This document shows positions 41,346 to 50,442 of a stretch of DNA of 64,000 nt, piece by piece (position 1 is the first letter of the stretch; each line of letters begins with the position of its first letter). Made by a program: the position numbers and the translations under genes. Below the pieces are notes generated by a model, which was given only the letters and a program-made list of their open reading frames with translations, was not told where the DNA came from and did not search any database. This stretch comes from Saccharospirillum sp043196875. GTDB lineage: Bacteria > Pseudomonadota > Gammaproteobacteria > Pseudomonadales > Natronospirillaceae. The stretch is taken from the NCBI RefSeq assembly GCF_043196875.1, contig NZ_JBEBMX010000004.1, positions 289,617 to 353,616 on the forward strand, written 5' to 3'.

Positions 41346-42824
41346 ATGATCAACAAAGGAAAGGCTGTGCAGCGGACCCGGCTCCGTCAGACACTCAACA
41401 AGCTGTTACGCCCGGCCTCATTGCGCCAGTGGGTGCTGACCAGCTTTGCTATCGCATTAATTCCGCTGGCGGTCTTGCTGTGGCAAGCGCACGCCGCCTT
41501 GAACGGCATTAACGACCTGGCCGTTCGCGAAGCTCAGGACGCGGTGCGCAATGCCCGGCAGATCGAAGGCCTCGACAGTCTGGTCGTCGATATAGAACGC
41601 GCCCTGCGCCAATACGATATTCTGCGCACCGACGCCGCCCACCAAACCGCAGCCAGACAGTTACAAGATTATTCCCAAGCGCTGAGCACGCTCTGTTTCA
41701 GCGCAGCTCAGCAACAGCCACCGCCGGTCTGCGCCGAGCAGCAACAAGTGCTGAGTGATCTGGGCGAAAACTTCGACAGCTTAGACGGCATCGAGCTCAA
41801 CGAGGCGTTACGCACGCTGCGATTGCATCAGCGGCAGTTAAACCACAGTGTCTGGCAGCGCCTGAATGAACGCCTGGCGCAACAACAGGATTACGTCACT
41901 CAACGCCAAGACTGGCTCAGCGTCCAGACGGTGCTGCTGGTACTGGTGACGCTGGTGCTGGTGTTCTGGGCCAGCCGGCGTATTGCCACGCCCATTCAGC
42001 GACTGGATCGGATGATCCGCACCATTGGTCAGAACCAAACCAACAAGACCTTACCAGCCCAGGTTAATGGTCCGCGTGAACTGAACGAGTTGGGCGAGCG
42101 GTTGCACTGGTTATCGGGCCGGCTGGAGCAACTCGAGTCACTGCGCCTGGCGCTGTTGCGGCACGCCTCGCACGAACTGAAAACGCCATTGGCGAGCATG
42201 AAAGAAGGCTGTGCGCTGCTGGCCGATGGCATCGCCGGTCCACTCAATCCCAGCCAACGCGAAGTCCTGACACTGCTCACCCGCAGCACTGAACGACTGG
42301 CGCAACTCACCGATCAATTACTGGATTACAACCAGCTGCTGCAACAAAGCGAGGTCGACCCGCAACGCATCAACCCCAGCGATCTGATCAACATCACCGT
42401 GCAGCAACATGGCCTGGCGCTGCGACAACGTAACTTCAGCGTGGAAATTGACTGTGCTATGACCTCGCTCAACACCGACCCACGCCTGTTTCAACGCATT
42501 CTCGATAACCTGCTCAACAACGCCCAAGCCTATGGTTACCAGAATGGCCGGGTGCGCATCGCCCTGAGTCAACAGCAAGACAACCTGCAACTGGACGTCG
42601 CCAACACCGGCCCGGCCATCCCGGCAGACCAGGGCGACAGCCTGTTTGCGCCCTTCCAGCGCGGCCAGGCGCCACGGCTGGATGCGCTTCGTGGCACCGG
42701 CCTCGGCTTGTCGGTGGTCAGCGACTGCGCCCGCCTGCTCGGTGGCCAGGCACACTTTGTTGATCTGCCGGATTTCGATGTTTGCGTGCGCGTACAATTG
42801 CCGTTAAAGGACACCTTTTTATGA
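41346..42824 (+). CDS. glrK: Sensor histidine kinase, GlrK/QseE type
   Basis: Membrane kinase of 492 residues that in enterobacteria phosphorylates GlrR/QseF in response to envelope signals. TM1 is about 29-50, the periplasmic helical domain about 51-195, TM2 about 196-212, then HAMP. The HisKA box LRHASHELKTPLASMKEG has the phosphorylated His at residue 276, and HATPase motifs are LLNNAQAYG, ANTGPAIP and GTGLGLSVVSD. The GTG at 41367 has a better Shine-Dalgarno (AAAGGAAAGGCT) and could be the true start. Its TGA overlaps the next gene's ATG. Identification rests on the kinase-lipoprotein-sigma54-regulator order. Confidence 0.9.
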   Translation: MINKGKAVQRTRLRQTLNKLLRPASLRQWVLTSFAIALIPLAVLLWQAHAALNGINDLAVREAQDAVRNARQIEGLDSLVVDIERALRQYDILRTDAAHQTAARQLQDYSQALSTLCFSAAQQQPPPVCAEQQQVLSDLGENFDSLDGIELNEALRTLRLHQRQLNHSVWQRLNERLAQQQDYVTQRQDWLSVQTVLLVLVTLVLVFWASRRIATPIQRLDRMIRTIGQNQTNKTLPAQVNGPRELNELGERLHWLSGRLEQLESLRLALLRHASHELKTPLASMKEGCALLADGIAGPLNPSQREVLTLLTRSTERLAQLTDQLLDYNQLLQQSEVDPQRINPSDLINITVQQHGLALRQRNFSVEIDCAMTSLNTDPRLFQRILDNLLNNAQAYGYQNGRVRIALSQQQDNLQLDVANTGPAIPADQGDSLFAPFQRGQAPRLDALRGTGLGLSVVSDCARLLGGQAHFVDLPDFDVCVRVQLPLKDTFL

Positions 42825-43408
42825 AGCTTTTTTTCCGCTGTACGCCCTTAGTGGTGGTACTGGCTGGTTGCCAATCCTTCGCGCTGAACCCGAGCACGGC
42901 ATCGGTCGATGGTGCCACCGAGCAATGCATTGCCCCGACTCAGGTGCCGGAGCTGGAGGACAATCAGAACGCCCGTCAGGGCTGGCTTAACATTCAGCTG
43001 GAGCTGGCCAGCGGACCACAGATGCAACAGTGGCGCGCCTTGCAGCACTACGACGTCACCGAGCCGGCCAGCGCTGAACTGATCGCGGCCCTGGTCACCA
43101 GCCGCGCCGATATGCCCGAAGCGCTGCGCCGTCTCGGCCAGCAGACCTTACAACGTCAACAGCCGTACCTGCCGGCGTCAGTGCAGCCGGTTTTCGATCA
43201 GACACTGCAATTTAACGACGCCCTGCTGGAACGCGACCTCAGCCGGCGCCAACGCCAGGCCAGTGAACGGCGGATGCTGCAACTGGAAGCGGATCTGGCG
43301 GAGAAGGAACGCCAGATTGAAGCCCTGACGGCGATCGAATCACAGCTGCGCCAAGAAGAACTCAGCGCACCGCGAGCCCCGGATGCAGGAGACGCCGATG
43401 ACCGTTGA
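42821..43408 (+). CDS. qseG: QseG-like lipoprotein of the GlrK/GlrR system
   Basis: Lipoprotein of 195 residues starting at ATG 42821, which overlaps the kinase stop as ATGA. The signal ends in a lipobox VVLAGC, with Cys17 as the lipidated residue. The mature part is helical, and the C-terminal third is a charged coiled coil (RRQRQASERRMLQLEADLAE, about 145-164). In enterobacteria QseG is an outer-membrane lipoprotein that modulates QseE. Sequence similarity to E. coli QseG is not obvious by eye, so the name rests mainly on position. It overlaps the next gene by 11 bases. Confidence 0.8.
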   Translation: MKLFFRCTPLVVVLAGCQSFALNPSTASVDGATEQCIAPTQVPELEDNQNARQGWLNIQLELASGPQMQQWRALQHYDVTEPASAELIAALVTSRADMPEALRRLGQQTLQRQQPYLPASVQPVFDQTLQFNDALLERDLSRRQRQASERRMLQLEADLAEKERQIEALTAIESQLRQEELSAPRAPDAGDADDR

Positions 43409-44771
43409 TACCCAAACTCGCCCCCGTCTGCTGCTGGTCGATGACGACGACAGTCTGCTGCGACTGCTGGCCATTCGGCTCGATAACGAAGGCTATGCGG
43501 TTACCGCTGTGGACAGCAGCGCCGCCGCCCGACAGGCGCTCGATCAGCAACGCTTTCAACTGGTGCTGAGCGATCTGCGCATGCCCGGCGAAGACGGTCT
43601 GGAATTATTCGACTGGATCAGCCAGCGCCAGCCGGACTTGCCGGTCATTCTGATGACCGCGCATGGCTCCATTCCCGAAGCCGTCGAAGCCACCCAGCGC
43701 GGTGTTCTGGGTTTTCTGACCAAACCCCTGGACCACGCTGAACTGCGCGAATTACTGGAAAAGGCGCTGGCACAGGGCGCCGATCAACGTCAGGCCGATT
43801 GGCGTCGCGACCTGCTCAGTCGCAGCGATGTCATGGAAAATTTATTGGCCCAGGCCGGCCAGGTGGCACTGAGCGATGTCAGCGTGCTGATCTCCGGCGC
43901 CAGCGGCACCGGCAAGGAAGTGCTGGCCCAGGCCATTCACCGCGCCAGCCGCCGCGCCGACCAGCCTTTTATCGCCATCAACTGTGGTGCCTTACCGGAG
44001 CATCTGCTCGAGTCCGAACTCTTTGGTCACACCAAGGGCGCCTTCACCGGCGCGGTGCGTGAGCAAGATGGACTGTTTCGTGCTGCCGACGGCGGTACTC
44101 TGTTTCTCGATGAGATCGGCGATATGCCGCTGCCGTTACAGGTTAAATTGTTGCGCGTACTGCAGGAACGCCAGATTCGCCCGGTCGGCAGCAGCCAGAC
44201 CATTGCAGTGGATGTACGGGTGCTCTCAGCCACTCATCGCAATCTGCCCGAAGCCATGGCCGAAGGTCAGTTTCGCGAAGACCTGTACTACCGGCTGAAA
44301 GTGGTGGAGTTGCATCTGCCAACGCTGCGCGAGCGCGCCGAAGACATCCCGCTGCTGGCGCGTCATCTGTTACGCCAGGCCAGTGAGCGTCACCAGGCCG
44401 ATGTTCGCGCCTTTTCCGACGCCGCCCTGGAACGACTGATGACCGCCCAATGGCCAGGCAATGTGCGCCAGTTGGTTAATGTGATTGAGCAATGCGTCGC
44501 GCTGAGCCCGAGCCCGGTTATTGCGCCGGCGCTGGTAGACCAGGCACTGGCTGATCAAAGCCATCATTGGCCGACGCTGACCGAAGCGCGCGATCAGTTT
44601 GAACGCCAGTATCTGATTCGTGCCTTGCGCATGACCGAAGGCAAAGTCAGCTGGGCAGCGGATTTGATCGGCCGTAACCGAACCGACCTGTACAAGCTGT
44701 TCAAAAAACACGGCCTCGACCCACGCGACTTTAGCCTCAACAACAGCCCCACCGACAGCGAAGCCAGTTAA
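43398..44771 (+). CDS. glrR: Sigma-54-dependent response regulator, GlrR/QseF type
   Basis: NtrC-family activator of 457 residues from ATG 43398, chosen because AGGAG lies 6 bases upstream. The receiver domain (about 8-122) has phosphoacceptor D59 in LSDLRMPGEDG. The AAA+ domain (about 140-370) has Walker A GASGTGKE, the sigma-54 contact loop GAFTGA, Walker B LFLDEIGD and the arginine finger FREDLYYRL. The C-terminal Fis-type HTH is around KVSWAADLIGRNRTDLYKLF. It is the last gene of glrK-qseG-glrR. A sigma-54 promoter and TGTC-N10-GACA site lie just upstream of this cluster. Confidence 0.93.
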   Translation: MTVDTQTRPRLLLVDDDDSLLRLLAIRLDNEGYAVTAVDSSAAARQALDQQRFQLVLSDLRMPGEDGLELFDWISQRQPDLPVILMTAHGSIPEAVEATQRGVLGFLTKPLDHAELRELLEKALAQGADQRQADWRRDLLSRSDVMENLLAQAGQVALSDVSVLISGASGTGKEVLAQAIHRASRRADQPFIAINCGALPEHLLESELFGHTKGAFTGAVREQDGLFRAADGGTLFLDEIGDMPLPLQVKLLRVLQERQIRPVGSSQTIAVDVRVLSATHRNLPEAMAEGQFREDLYYRLKVVELHLPTLRERAEDIPLLARHLLRQASERHQADVRAFSDAALERLMTAQWPGNVRQLVNVIEQCVALSPSPVIAPALVDQALADQSHHWPTLTEARDQFERQYLIRALRMTEGKVSWAADLIGRNRTDLYKLFKKHGLDPRDFSLNNSPTDSEAS

Positions 44772-44817
44772 CACCCCGGCCTTTGCAATTCCTTGGCACT
44801 CGCTCTGACCGGAGTCA

Positions 44818-44843
44818 CTTGCCTGACATCGGGCTGTCCCCAT
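44818..44843 (+). promoter_or_regulatory. Heat-shock (sigma-32) type promoter of htpX
   Basis: CTTGCC, 14 bases, CCCCAT followed by AAT resembles the sigma-32 consensus CTTGAA-N13/14-CCCCATNT, with the -10 intact and two mismatches at the end of the -35. It lies 33 bases before the htpX ATG, matching the known heat-shock control of htpX. Confidence 0.65.
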
Positions 44844-44876
44844 AATGTTCGGACGATAACCGACAGAGGGTCGATT

Positions 44877-45722
44877 ATGTTCCGTACACTGTTATTTTTG
44901 GGCACCAACCTGGCCATCGTCCTGGTTCTGGGTGTCTTCCTGAATATCCTGCTGCCGATTCTCGGCATCCAGGCGGGCAACACCACCGGCTTGCTGGTCA
45001 TCGCCTTCGTCTTCGGCATGGGCGGCAGCTTTATTTCACTGCAGTTATCCAAGTGGATGGCTAAGCGCGCTACTGGCGCCAAGGTTATTGAACAACCGAG
45101 CACCGACGCTGAGCGTTGGTTGATGACCACGGTCGAACGTCTGGCCAAACAGGCCAATATTGGCATGCCGGAAGTAGCGGTTTTCCCCTCACCGGACGTC
45201 AATGCCTTTGCGACTGGTGCCAGCCGGGATAACTCTATGGTGGCGGTCTCGGTGGGTCTGCTGCGGTCGATGAATCAAGACGAAGCCGAAGCGGTGCTGG
45301 CGCATGAGATCTCCCACATCGCTAATGGCGATATGGTCACCATGGCGTTGGTGCAGGGCGTGTTGAACACCTTCGTGATCTTCTTTGCCCGACTCATTGC
45401 TCAACTGCTGGTACGCGGCGGCAATAACCAGGGCAGCTATCTGGCCTATTTTGGTGTCACCATGGTGTTGGAAATGGTCTTTGGCGTACTCGCCAGCATT
45501 GTTGCCATGTGGTTCTCGCGCCAGCGCGAATTCCGCGCCGATGCCGGCTCAGCCAAGCTGGTCGGTGCACCGAAAATGATTGCCGCCTTGCAACGCCTAA
45601 AAGGCAGTCATGATTCAGAACTGGACGGCCAACTCGTTGCCTTTGGTATTAAAGGCAAGGCGCGCGAACTGTTCGCCTCCCACCCCAGCCTGGACGACCG
45701 CATCGCTGCTCTGCGCAGCTAA
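44877..45722 (+). CDS. htpX: Membrane zinc metalloprotease HtpX
   Basis: Inner-membrane M48 protease that helps degrade damaged membrane proteins. From ATG 44877 it has 281 residues; earlier in-frame starts would run across the promoter. Two N-terminal spans (about 4-25 and 33-54) precede the catalytic HEISH (His143, Glu144, His147). Two more spans follow (about 155-175 and 185-215), and the third ligand region FSRQREFRADAGSAKLVG is present. It ends compactly at ASHPSLDDRIAALRS. Confidence 0.96.
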   Translation: MFRTLLFLGTNLAIVLVLGVFLNILLPILGIQAGNTTGLLVIAFVFGMGGSFISLQLSKWMAKRATGAKVIEQPSTDAERWLMTTVERLAKQANIGMPEVAVFPSPDVNAFATGASRDNSMVAVSVGLLRSMNQDEAEAVLAHEISHIANGDMVTMALVQGVLNTFVIFFARLIAQLLVRGGNNQGSYLAYFGVTMVLEMVFGVLASIVAMWFSRQREFRADAGSAKLVGAPKMIAALQRLKGSHDSELDGQLVAFGIKGKARELFASHPSLDDRIAALRS

Positions 45723-45734
45723 GCCATTGTTCTA

Positions 45735-45761
45735 GCCGGTGTGCACCAAACGCGCACCGGC
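45735..45761 (+). terminator. Terminator hairpin after htpX
   Basis: Ten-base stem GCCGGTGTGC / GCGCACCGGC (one G-U pair) with a 7-base loop, followed by CTTCGTT. A second hairpin, TTAGCAGT / ACTGCTAA (45767-45796), lies just before glgB. Confidence 0.65.
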
Positions 45762-45812
45762 CTTCGTTAGCAGTTAGACTGAAGGCTGACTGCTAACCAT
45801 CTCGGTCTTGTC

Positions 45813-47999
45813 ATGGATATCGATCGACAGGCGCTGGCCACACGGCTCAGCCAAGCTCTCGAAGCCAACCCCTTTACCTTTCTGGGTCCGCAACAGACAG
45901 CGGATGACGTTTGTCTGCGTGTCTACCAACCAAAGGCAAAACGCATCGAGGTGCTGCCGTTCGACAGTCAGCGCTCACTCGGGCTGATGACGCCGGTGCA
46001 TCCCGATGGGTTGTTTGAACTGCCATTGGCAAAAGCTTTGCAGCAACCCTATCGACTGCAGATTGAAGGTCAGGATGGCCACGGCTGGACCGCCTTCGAT
46101 CCCTACCAATTTGCCCAGCGCAGCCAGACCGACTTCGATACCGATCCACTGCGCATCGACCGCAATCTGGGCGCGCAATGTTGCCGAGCGGAAATCGGTC
46201 AACAGTCAGTGGAAGGCGTGCGCTTTGCGCTCTGGGCACCGGCCGCCAGCAGCGTCAGTGTGATCGGTCACTTCAATGGCTGGGATGAACGCCGCCATCC
46301 TATGCAACAGCATGATGACGGCATTTGGCGACTCTTTATTCCCGGCCTGGTCAGCGGCGATGACTACAAATTTGCGCTGACCGATGCTCAGGGCAAACGC
46401 CTGCCGCACAAGGCTGACCCTGTCGGTTTTCAGGCTCGACAGTTCCCGCAATTTAATTCCGTGATTACCAATCACAGCCGCTACCAATGGCAGGATAAAC
46501 ACTGGTGTGAACGCTCACTCACCAGCCCACAAGCAGCACCTGTGAGTATTTATGAAGTCCACGCTGGCTCCTGGAAACGCCCTGGCGGAGAGCCGCTCAA
46601 TTACCGCCAACTGGCCGACCAACTGATTCCCTACGTGCTCGATCTGGGTTTTACGCATCTCGAATTTCTACCGCTGATGGAGCATCCGTACGACGGCAGC
46701 TGGGGCTATCAGCCGCTGGGGTTATTCGCGCCGACCAGTCGCTACGGCACTCCGGACGATTTCAAATATCTGGTCGATCAATGCCATCAGGCCGGGCTTG
46801 GCGTCATTCTCGATTGGGTGCCAGCACACTTCCCGGCGGACGAACATGGCCTGGCTCGGTTCGATGGCAGCCCACTTTATGAAGACGCCGATCCGAAGCG
46901 CGGCTGGCATCCGGACTGGCAAACCTATATCTACGATTTTGGCAAACCGGAAGTGCGCGACTTTCTGATTGCCTCGGCGCTCTATTGGCTGAAGGTGTTT
47001 CATATCGATGCGCTGCGCGTCGATGCGGTGGCCTCCATGCTCTATCTCGATTATTCACGCGGCCCCGGCGAGTGGACGCCCAATGTCGATGGCGGCCATC
47101 ACAACTACGCAGCCATTGGGTTACTGCGGCAGTTGAACCTGGCCATCGCCGAGCGCTGCCCGCGCGCCTTTTGCATCGCCGAGGAATCGACCAGTTTTGA
47201 CGGTGTTACCCGCCCGGTCGACCAAGGCGGACTGGGCTTTGATTTCAAATGGAACCTGGGCTGGATGCACGACAGCCTCGACTATTTCCAGCATCCTCCG
47301 AATGACCGTCCCGGTCATGCCCAGCAACTGAGCCATACCCTAAACTATGCCTTTGCTGAGCACTTTGTGTTGCCGCTGTCCCACGACGAGGTGGTACACG
47401 GCAAGGGCACCATCCTCACACGCCAGCCCGGCGATGACTGGCAACAACGCGCCAACCTTCGGCTCTGTTTTGCCTGGCAATACGTTCATCCGGGTAAGAA
47501 ACTCAACTTTATGGGCAACGAATTGGCGCAGCGACGCGAATGGAGTGAAGTGCAGGAGCTGGACTGGACGCTGTTAAAAGACCCTCACCACGGCGGTATT
47601 CACGCGCTGATGCGCGATTTGAATCGGCTTTATAGCGAGCAAACTGCGCTGCATCGTGGCGACGGCCGGCCTGAAGGTTTTACCTGGTTGCGCAACAGCA
47701 ATGCAGAGCAGAGTGTCTTCAGTCTCTGGCGCTGCGATCCCGACAGTGCTGAACAAATACTGATCGTGCTCAATACCCAAACCGAACCCCAGCTCGATTA
47801 TCGACTGGGTGTCGCTGCGGCTGGACGCTATGACATTCTGTTAAACACCGATTCACGTTTCTATGGCGGCAGCGATTTCGACAGCGGCGTCTGGCTCGAC
47901 AGTGACGAAACAGCTTGTGACAACCAGCCGCAAAGCCTGCTACTGCAGTTGCCTCCCTTAGCCGCGCTCTTTATCAAGCGACGCAACGATGCACACTGA
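45813..47999 (+). CDS. glgB: 1,4-alpha-glucan branching enzyme
   Basis: Introduces alpha-1,6 branches into glycogen; GH13, 728 residues. An N-terminal domain and a CBM48 module (VRFALWAPAASSVSVIGHFN, about 135-154) precede the barrel. Catalytic residues are seen in DALRVDAV (nucleophile Asp), CIAEESTSFDGV (Glu) and LPLSHDEVVHGKGT. The start ATG has almost no Shine-Dalgarno and follows a hairpin (45767-45796), so translation may be modest or regulated. It overlaps glgX by 11 bases. No glgC, glgA or glgP is in the window. Confidence 0.96.
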   Translation: MDIDRQALATRLSQALEANPFTFLGPQQTADDVCLRVYQPKAKRIEVLPFDSQRSLGLMTPVHPDGLFELPLAKALQQPYRLQIEGQDGHGWTAFDPYQFAQRSQTDFDTDPLRIDRNLGAQCCRAEIGQQSVEGVRFALWAPAASSVSVIGHFNGWDERRHPMQQHDDGIWRLFIPGLVSGDDYKFALTDAQGKRLPHKADPVGFQARQFPQFNSVITNHSRYQWQDKHWCERSLTSPQAAPVSIYEVHAGSWKRPGGEPLNYRQLADQLIPYVLDLGFTHLEFLPLMEHPYDGSWGYQPLGLFAPTSRYGTPDDFKYLVDQCHQAGLGVILDWVPAHFPADEHGLARFDGSPLYEDADPKRGWHPDWQTYIYDFGKPEVRDFLIASALYWLKVFHIDALRVDAVASMLYLDYSRGPGEWTPNVDGGHHNYAAIGLLRQLNLAIAERCPRAFCIAEESTSFDGVTRPVDQGGLGFDFKWNLGWMHDSLDYFQHPPNDRPGHAQQLSHTLNYAFAEHFVLPLSHDEVVHGKGTILTRQPGDDWQQRANLRLCFAWQYVHPGKKLNFMGNELAQRREWSEVQELDWTLLKDPHHGGIHALMRDLNRLYSEQTALHRGDGRPEGFTWLRNSNAEQSVFSLWRCDPDSAEQILIVLNTQTEPQLDYRLGVAAAGRYDILLNTDSRFYGGSDFDSGVWLDSDETACDNQPQSLLLQLPPLAALFIKRRNDAH

Positions 48000-49953
48000 G
48001 CTGCGATGTCTGGCCGGCAGACCTTATCCTCTGGGCGTAAGCCGGCAACCGGACGGCACTAATTTCGCGGTTTACAGCCCCAAGGCGACGCGCCTTTGGC
48101 TTTGTCTGTTCGATGAAAACGGCGCGGAACAGCAGTTGGAACTGAGCGAACGCAGCGGTGCTATCTGGCATGGACTCGTTGTCGATCTACCGGCCGGTCA
48201 GCGCTATGGCTTTCGTGTAGATGGACAATGGCAACCGGAACAGGGTTTATGGTTCAACCCGGCTAAGCTGTTGATCGACCCCTATGCGCAGGCATTAACA
48301 GAGTCGGTGACATCACACTCCAGCTTCTATGCCACGGATCCCAACACCGACAGCGCACCCTTTCTGCCCAAAGCATTAACGCCAGGCCCGGACAACTTCG
48401 ACTGGCAAGACAGCCAATCCCCACAAACACCCTGGTCACAAACGCTGATCTATGAGCTACACGTCAAAGGCTTTACCCAGCGTCACCCGGACATTCCTGA
48501 TGTGCTGCGCGGCCGCTATCTGGGCATCGCCCATCCGGCGAGTCTGGACTATTTAACATCACTGGGTGTGACCGCCGTTCAACTGATGCCCTGCTTCGCC
48601 TTTATGACCGAACAACGTCTGGTTGATCTGGGGCTGACGAACTACTGGGGTTACAACCCGGTTGGCTTCTTCGCGCCGGAACCGCGCTATGCCGTGGACG
48701 ACGCCGTGACCGAATTCAAAACCATGGTGCGCGCCCTGCATCAGGCCGGCATCGAGGTCATCATGGATGTGGTTTACAACCACAGTGCGGAAGGGAATCA
48801 GGCTGGGCCCGTGCTGAATCTTAAAGCGCTCGCCAATGACCACTACTATCGCCACCCCGAGCACCAAGGCGGTAGCTATCTCGACTACAGCGGTTGCGGT
48901 AACAGCCTGGATCTCGGACAAGATGCCACGCTGCGCCTGGTGATGGACAGCCTGCGGCATTGGCGCCAGCACTATCAGATCGATGGTTTTCGCTTTGATC
49001 TAGCCGCCAGTCTGGGTCGCGAAGCCGAGGCATTTTCCGGTCAGGCGAGCTTCTTTAAAGTCGTGCAGCAAGACCCGCAACTGGCCGGCTGCAAACTCAT
49101 TGCCGAACCCTGGGATTTAGGACCTCAGGGTTATCAGGCCGGACAATTTCCGGTTGGCTGGGTCGAATGCAACGACGCCTATAGAGATACCTTGCGGCGT
49201 TTCTGGCGCGGTGATGATCACCAGTTGTCAGCCTTTATCGATGCACTGCAGGGTTCGCCACAGCGCTTTGGTGAGTCACGTGCGGGTGCCAGCCAGAGCC
49301 TTAACCTCATCACCTACCACGACGGTTATACGCTCGCCGATCTGGTCAGTTATGAACAGCGACACAACCAGGCTAACGGCGAAGACAATCGCGACGGCCA
49401 TGGTGAAAATTTCAGCCGTAACTGGGGGGTGGAAGGCGACACAACAGAGACCGATATCATTGCGTTGCGGCACCGCACGCAGCGCAATCTACTGGCCAGT
49501 TTGCTGTTGTCACCCGGCCCGATTCATCTGTTGGCGGGTGACGAGCTGGGTCGCAGTCAGGCGGGAAACAACAATGCTTACTGTCAGGATAATGAATTGA
49601 GCTGGTTGGGTTGGAGCGCCAAAGATAATGCCTTGATCGATTTCGTACAGCGCTGCATTGCGCTGCGCAACAGCGGCTTATTTGATACCGGCGCAGCTAA
49701 AGAGTATCGATTACCGGACGGCCAGATGCTGCATCAAACTGCCGATCAAAACGAGCCTAACGCCGTAGCAATAAAGCTGAACGAAGCCCTTTGGCTATTG
49801 TGTAATGCCACTGAGAAAGCGCAGAACTTTTTACTCACAGAAGGGCATTGGCAGCTGCTGTTAAGCAGCGATCCAGAAGGTGTGTCGAGTGGCAACGGAC
49901 AACACGAATGCCTGCTGACGCCCTGGTCCTTAGCGGTCATTCAAAGCGACTAA
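47989..49953 (+). CDS. glgX: Glycogen debranching enzyme GlgX
   Basis: Isoamylase-type GH13 enzyme that removes short alpha-1,6 branches after phosphorylase trimming; 654 residues. An N-terminal CBM48-like domain (about 10-105) starts with PLGVSRQPDGTNFAVYSP. Barrel motifs are DVVYNHSAEG, DGFRFDLAASLGR (nucleophile Asp), LIAEPWDLG (Glu) and ITYHDGYTLADLVSY. The start lies within the last codons of glgB. It ends before a bidirectional terminator shared with rplQ. Confidence 0.95.
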   Translation: MHTELRCLAGRPYPLGVSRQPDGTNFAVYSPKATRLWLCLFDENGAEQQLELSERSGAIWHGLVVDLPAGQRYGFRVDGQWQPEQGLWFNPAKLLIDPYAQALTESVTSHSSFYATDPNTDSAPFLPKALTPGPDNFDWQDSQSPQTPWSQTLIYELHVKGFTQRHPDIPDVLRGRYLGIAHPASLDYLTSLGVTAVQLMPCFAFMTEQRLVDLGLTNYWGYNPVGFFAPEPRYAVDDAVTEFKTMVRALHQAGIEVIMDVVYNHSAEGNQAGPVLNLKALANDHYYRHPEHQGGSYLDYSGCGNSLDLGQDATLRLVMDSLRHWRQHYQIDGFRFDLAASLGREAEAFSGQASFFKVVQQDPQLAGCKLIAEPWDLGPQGYQAGQFPVGWVECNDAYRDTLRRFWRGDDHQLSAFIDALQGSPQRFGESRAGASQSLNLITYHDGYTLADLVSYEQRHNQANGEDNRDGHGENFSRNWGVEGDTTETDIIALRHRTQRNLLASLLLSPGPIHLLAGDELGRSQAGNNNAYCQDNELSWLGWSAKDNALIDFVQRCIALRNSGLFDTGAAKEYRLPDGQMLHQTADQNEPNAVAIKLNEALWLLCNATEKAQNFLLTEGHWQLLLSSDPEGVSSGNGQHECLLTPWSLAVIQSD

Positions 49954-49972
49954 AAGCCTTTCTATCAGACAC

Positions 49973-50000
49973 AAAAAAGCCGCCCGAAGGCGGCTTTTTT
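49973..50000. terminator. Bidirectional terminator between glgX and rplQ
   Basis: Symmetrical AAAAAAGCCGCC-cgaa-GGCGGCTTTTTT with a GNRA-like tetraloop. It serves both the glg operon (plus strand) and the ribosomal alpha operon (minus strand). Confidence 0.95.
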
Positions 50001-50013
50001 AATAGGTGAAAAC

Positions 50014-50412
50014 TTAGCCTTCAGCGGCTTCGTCTTCAACGACCTCGGCGTTGACCGGACGGTCAACCAGCTCAACGATAGCCATCGGTGCGTTGTCACC
50101 AGCGCGGAAGCCGCACTTGAGGACACGCAGATAACCACCCGGGCGCTCTTGATAACGCGGACCCAGTTCGCCGAACAACTTGCCAACAGCTTCTTTTGAA
50201 CGCGTGCGGTCGAACGCCAGACGACGGTTGGCTACGGAATCTTCCTTAGCCAATGTGATCAGGGGTTCTGCGTAGCGACGCAGTTCTTTCGCCTTGGGCA
50301 AGGTCGTTTTAATCACTTCGTGCTCGAACAAGGAGTTCGCCATGTTTTGGAACATGGCCTTGCGGTGAGCACTGGTACGGTTAAAGTGACGACCACTTTT
50401 ACGATGACGCAT
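50014..50412 (-). CDS. rplQ: Ribosomal protein L17
   Basis: Large-subunit protein near the exit tunnel; 132 residues, starting MRHRKSGRHFNRTSAHRKAM. The acidic C-terminal tail (VEDEAAEG) is longer than the core. It is the last gene of the alpha operon, 30 bases after rpoA and just before the terminator at 49973-50000. Confidence 0.98.
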   Translation of the reverse strand: MRHRKSGRHFNRTSAHRKAMFQNMANSLFEHEVIKTTLPKAKELRRYAEPLITLAKEDSVANRRLAFDRTRSKEAVGKLFGELGPRYQERPGGYLRVLKCGFRAGDNAPMAIVELVDRPVNAEVVEDEAAEG

Positions 50413-50442
50413 TGTTACATTCCTTACCAGCCGGAAATAAGG

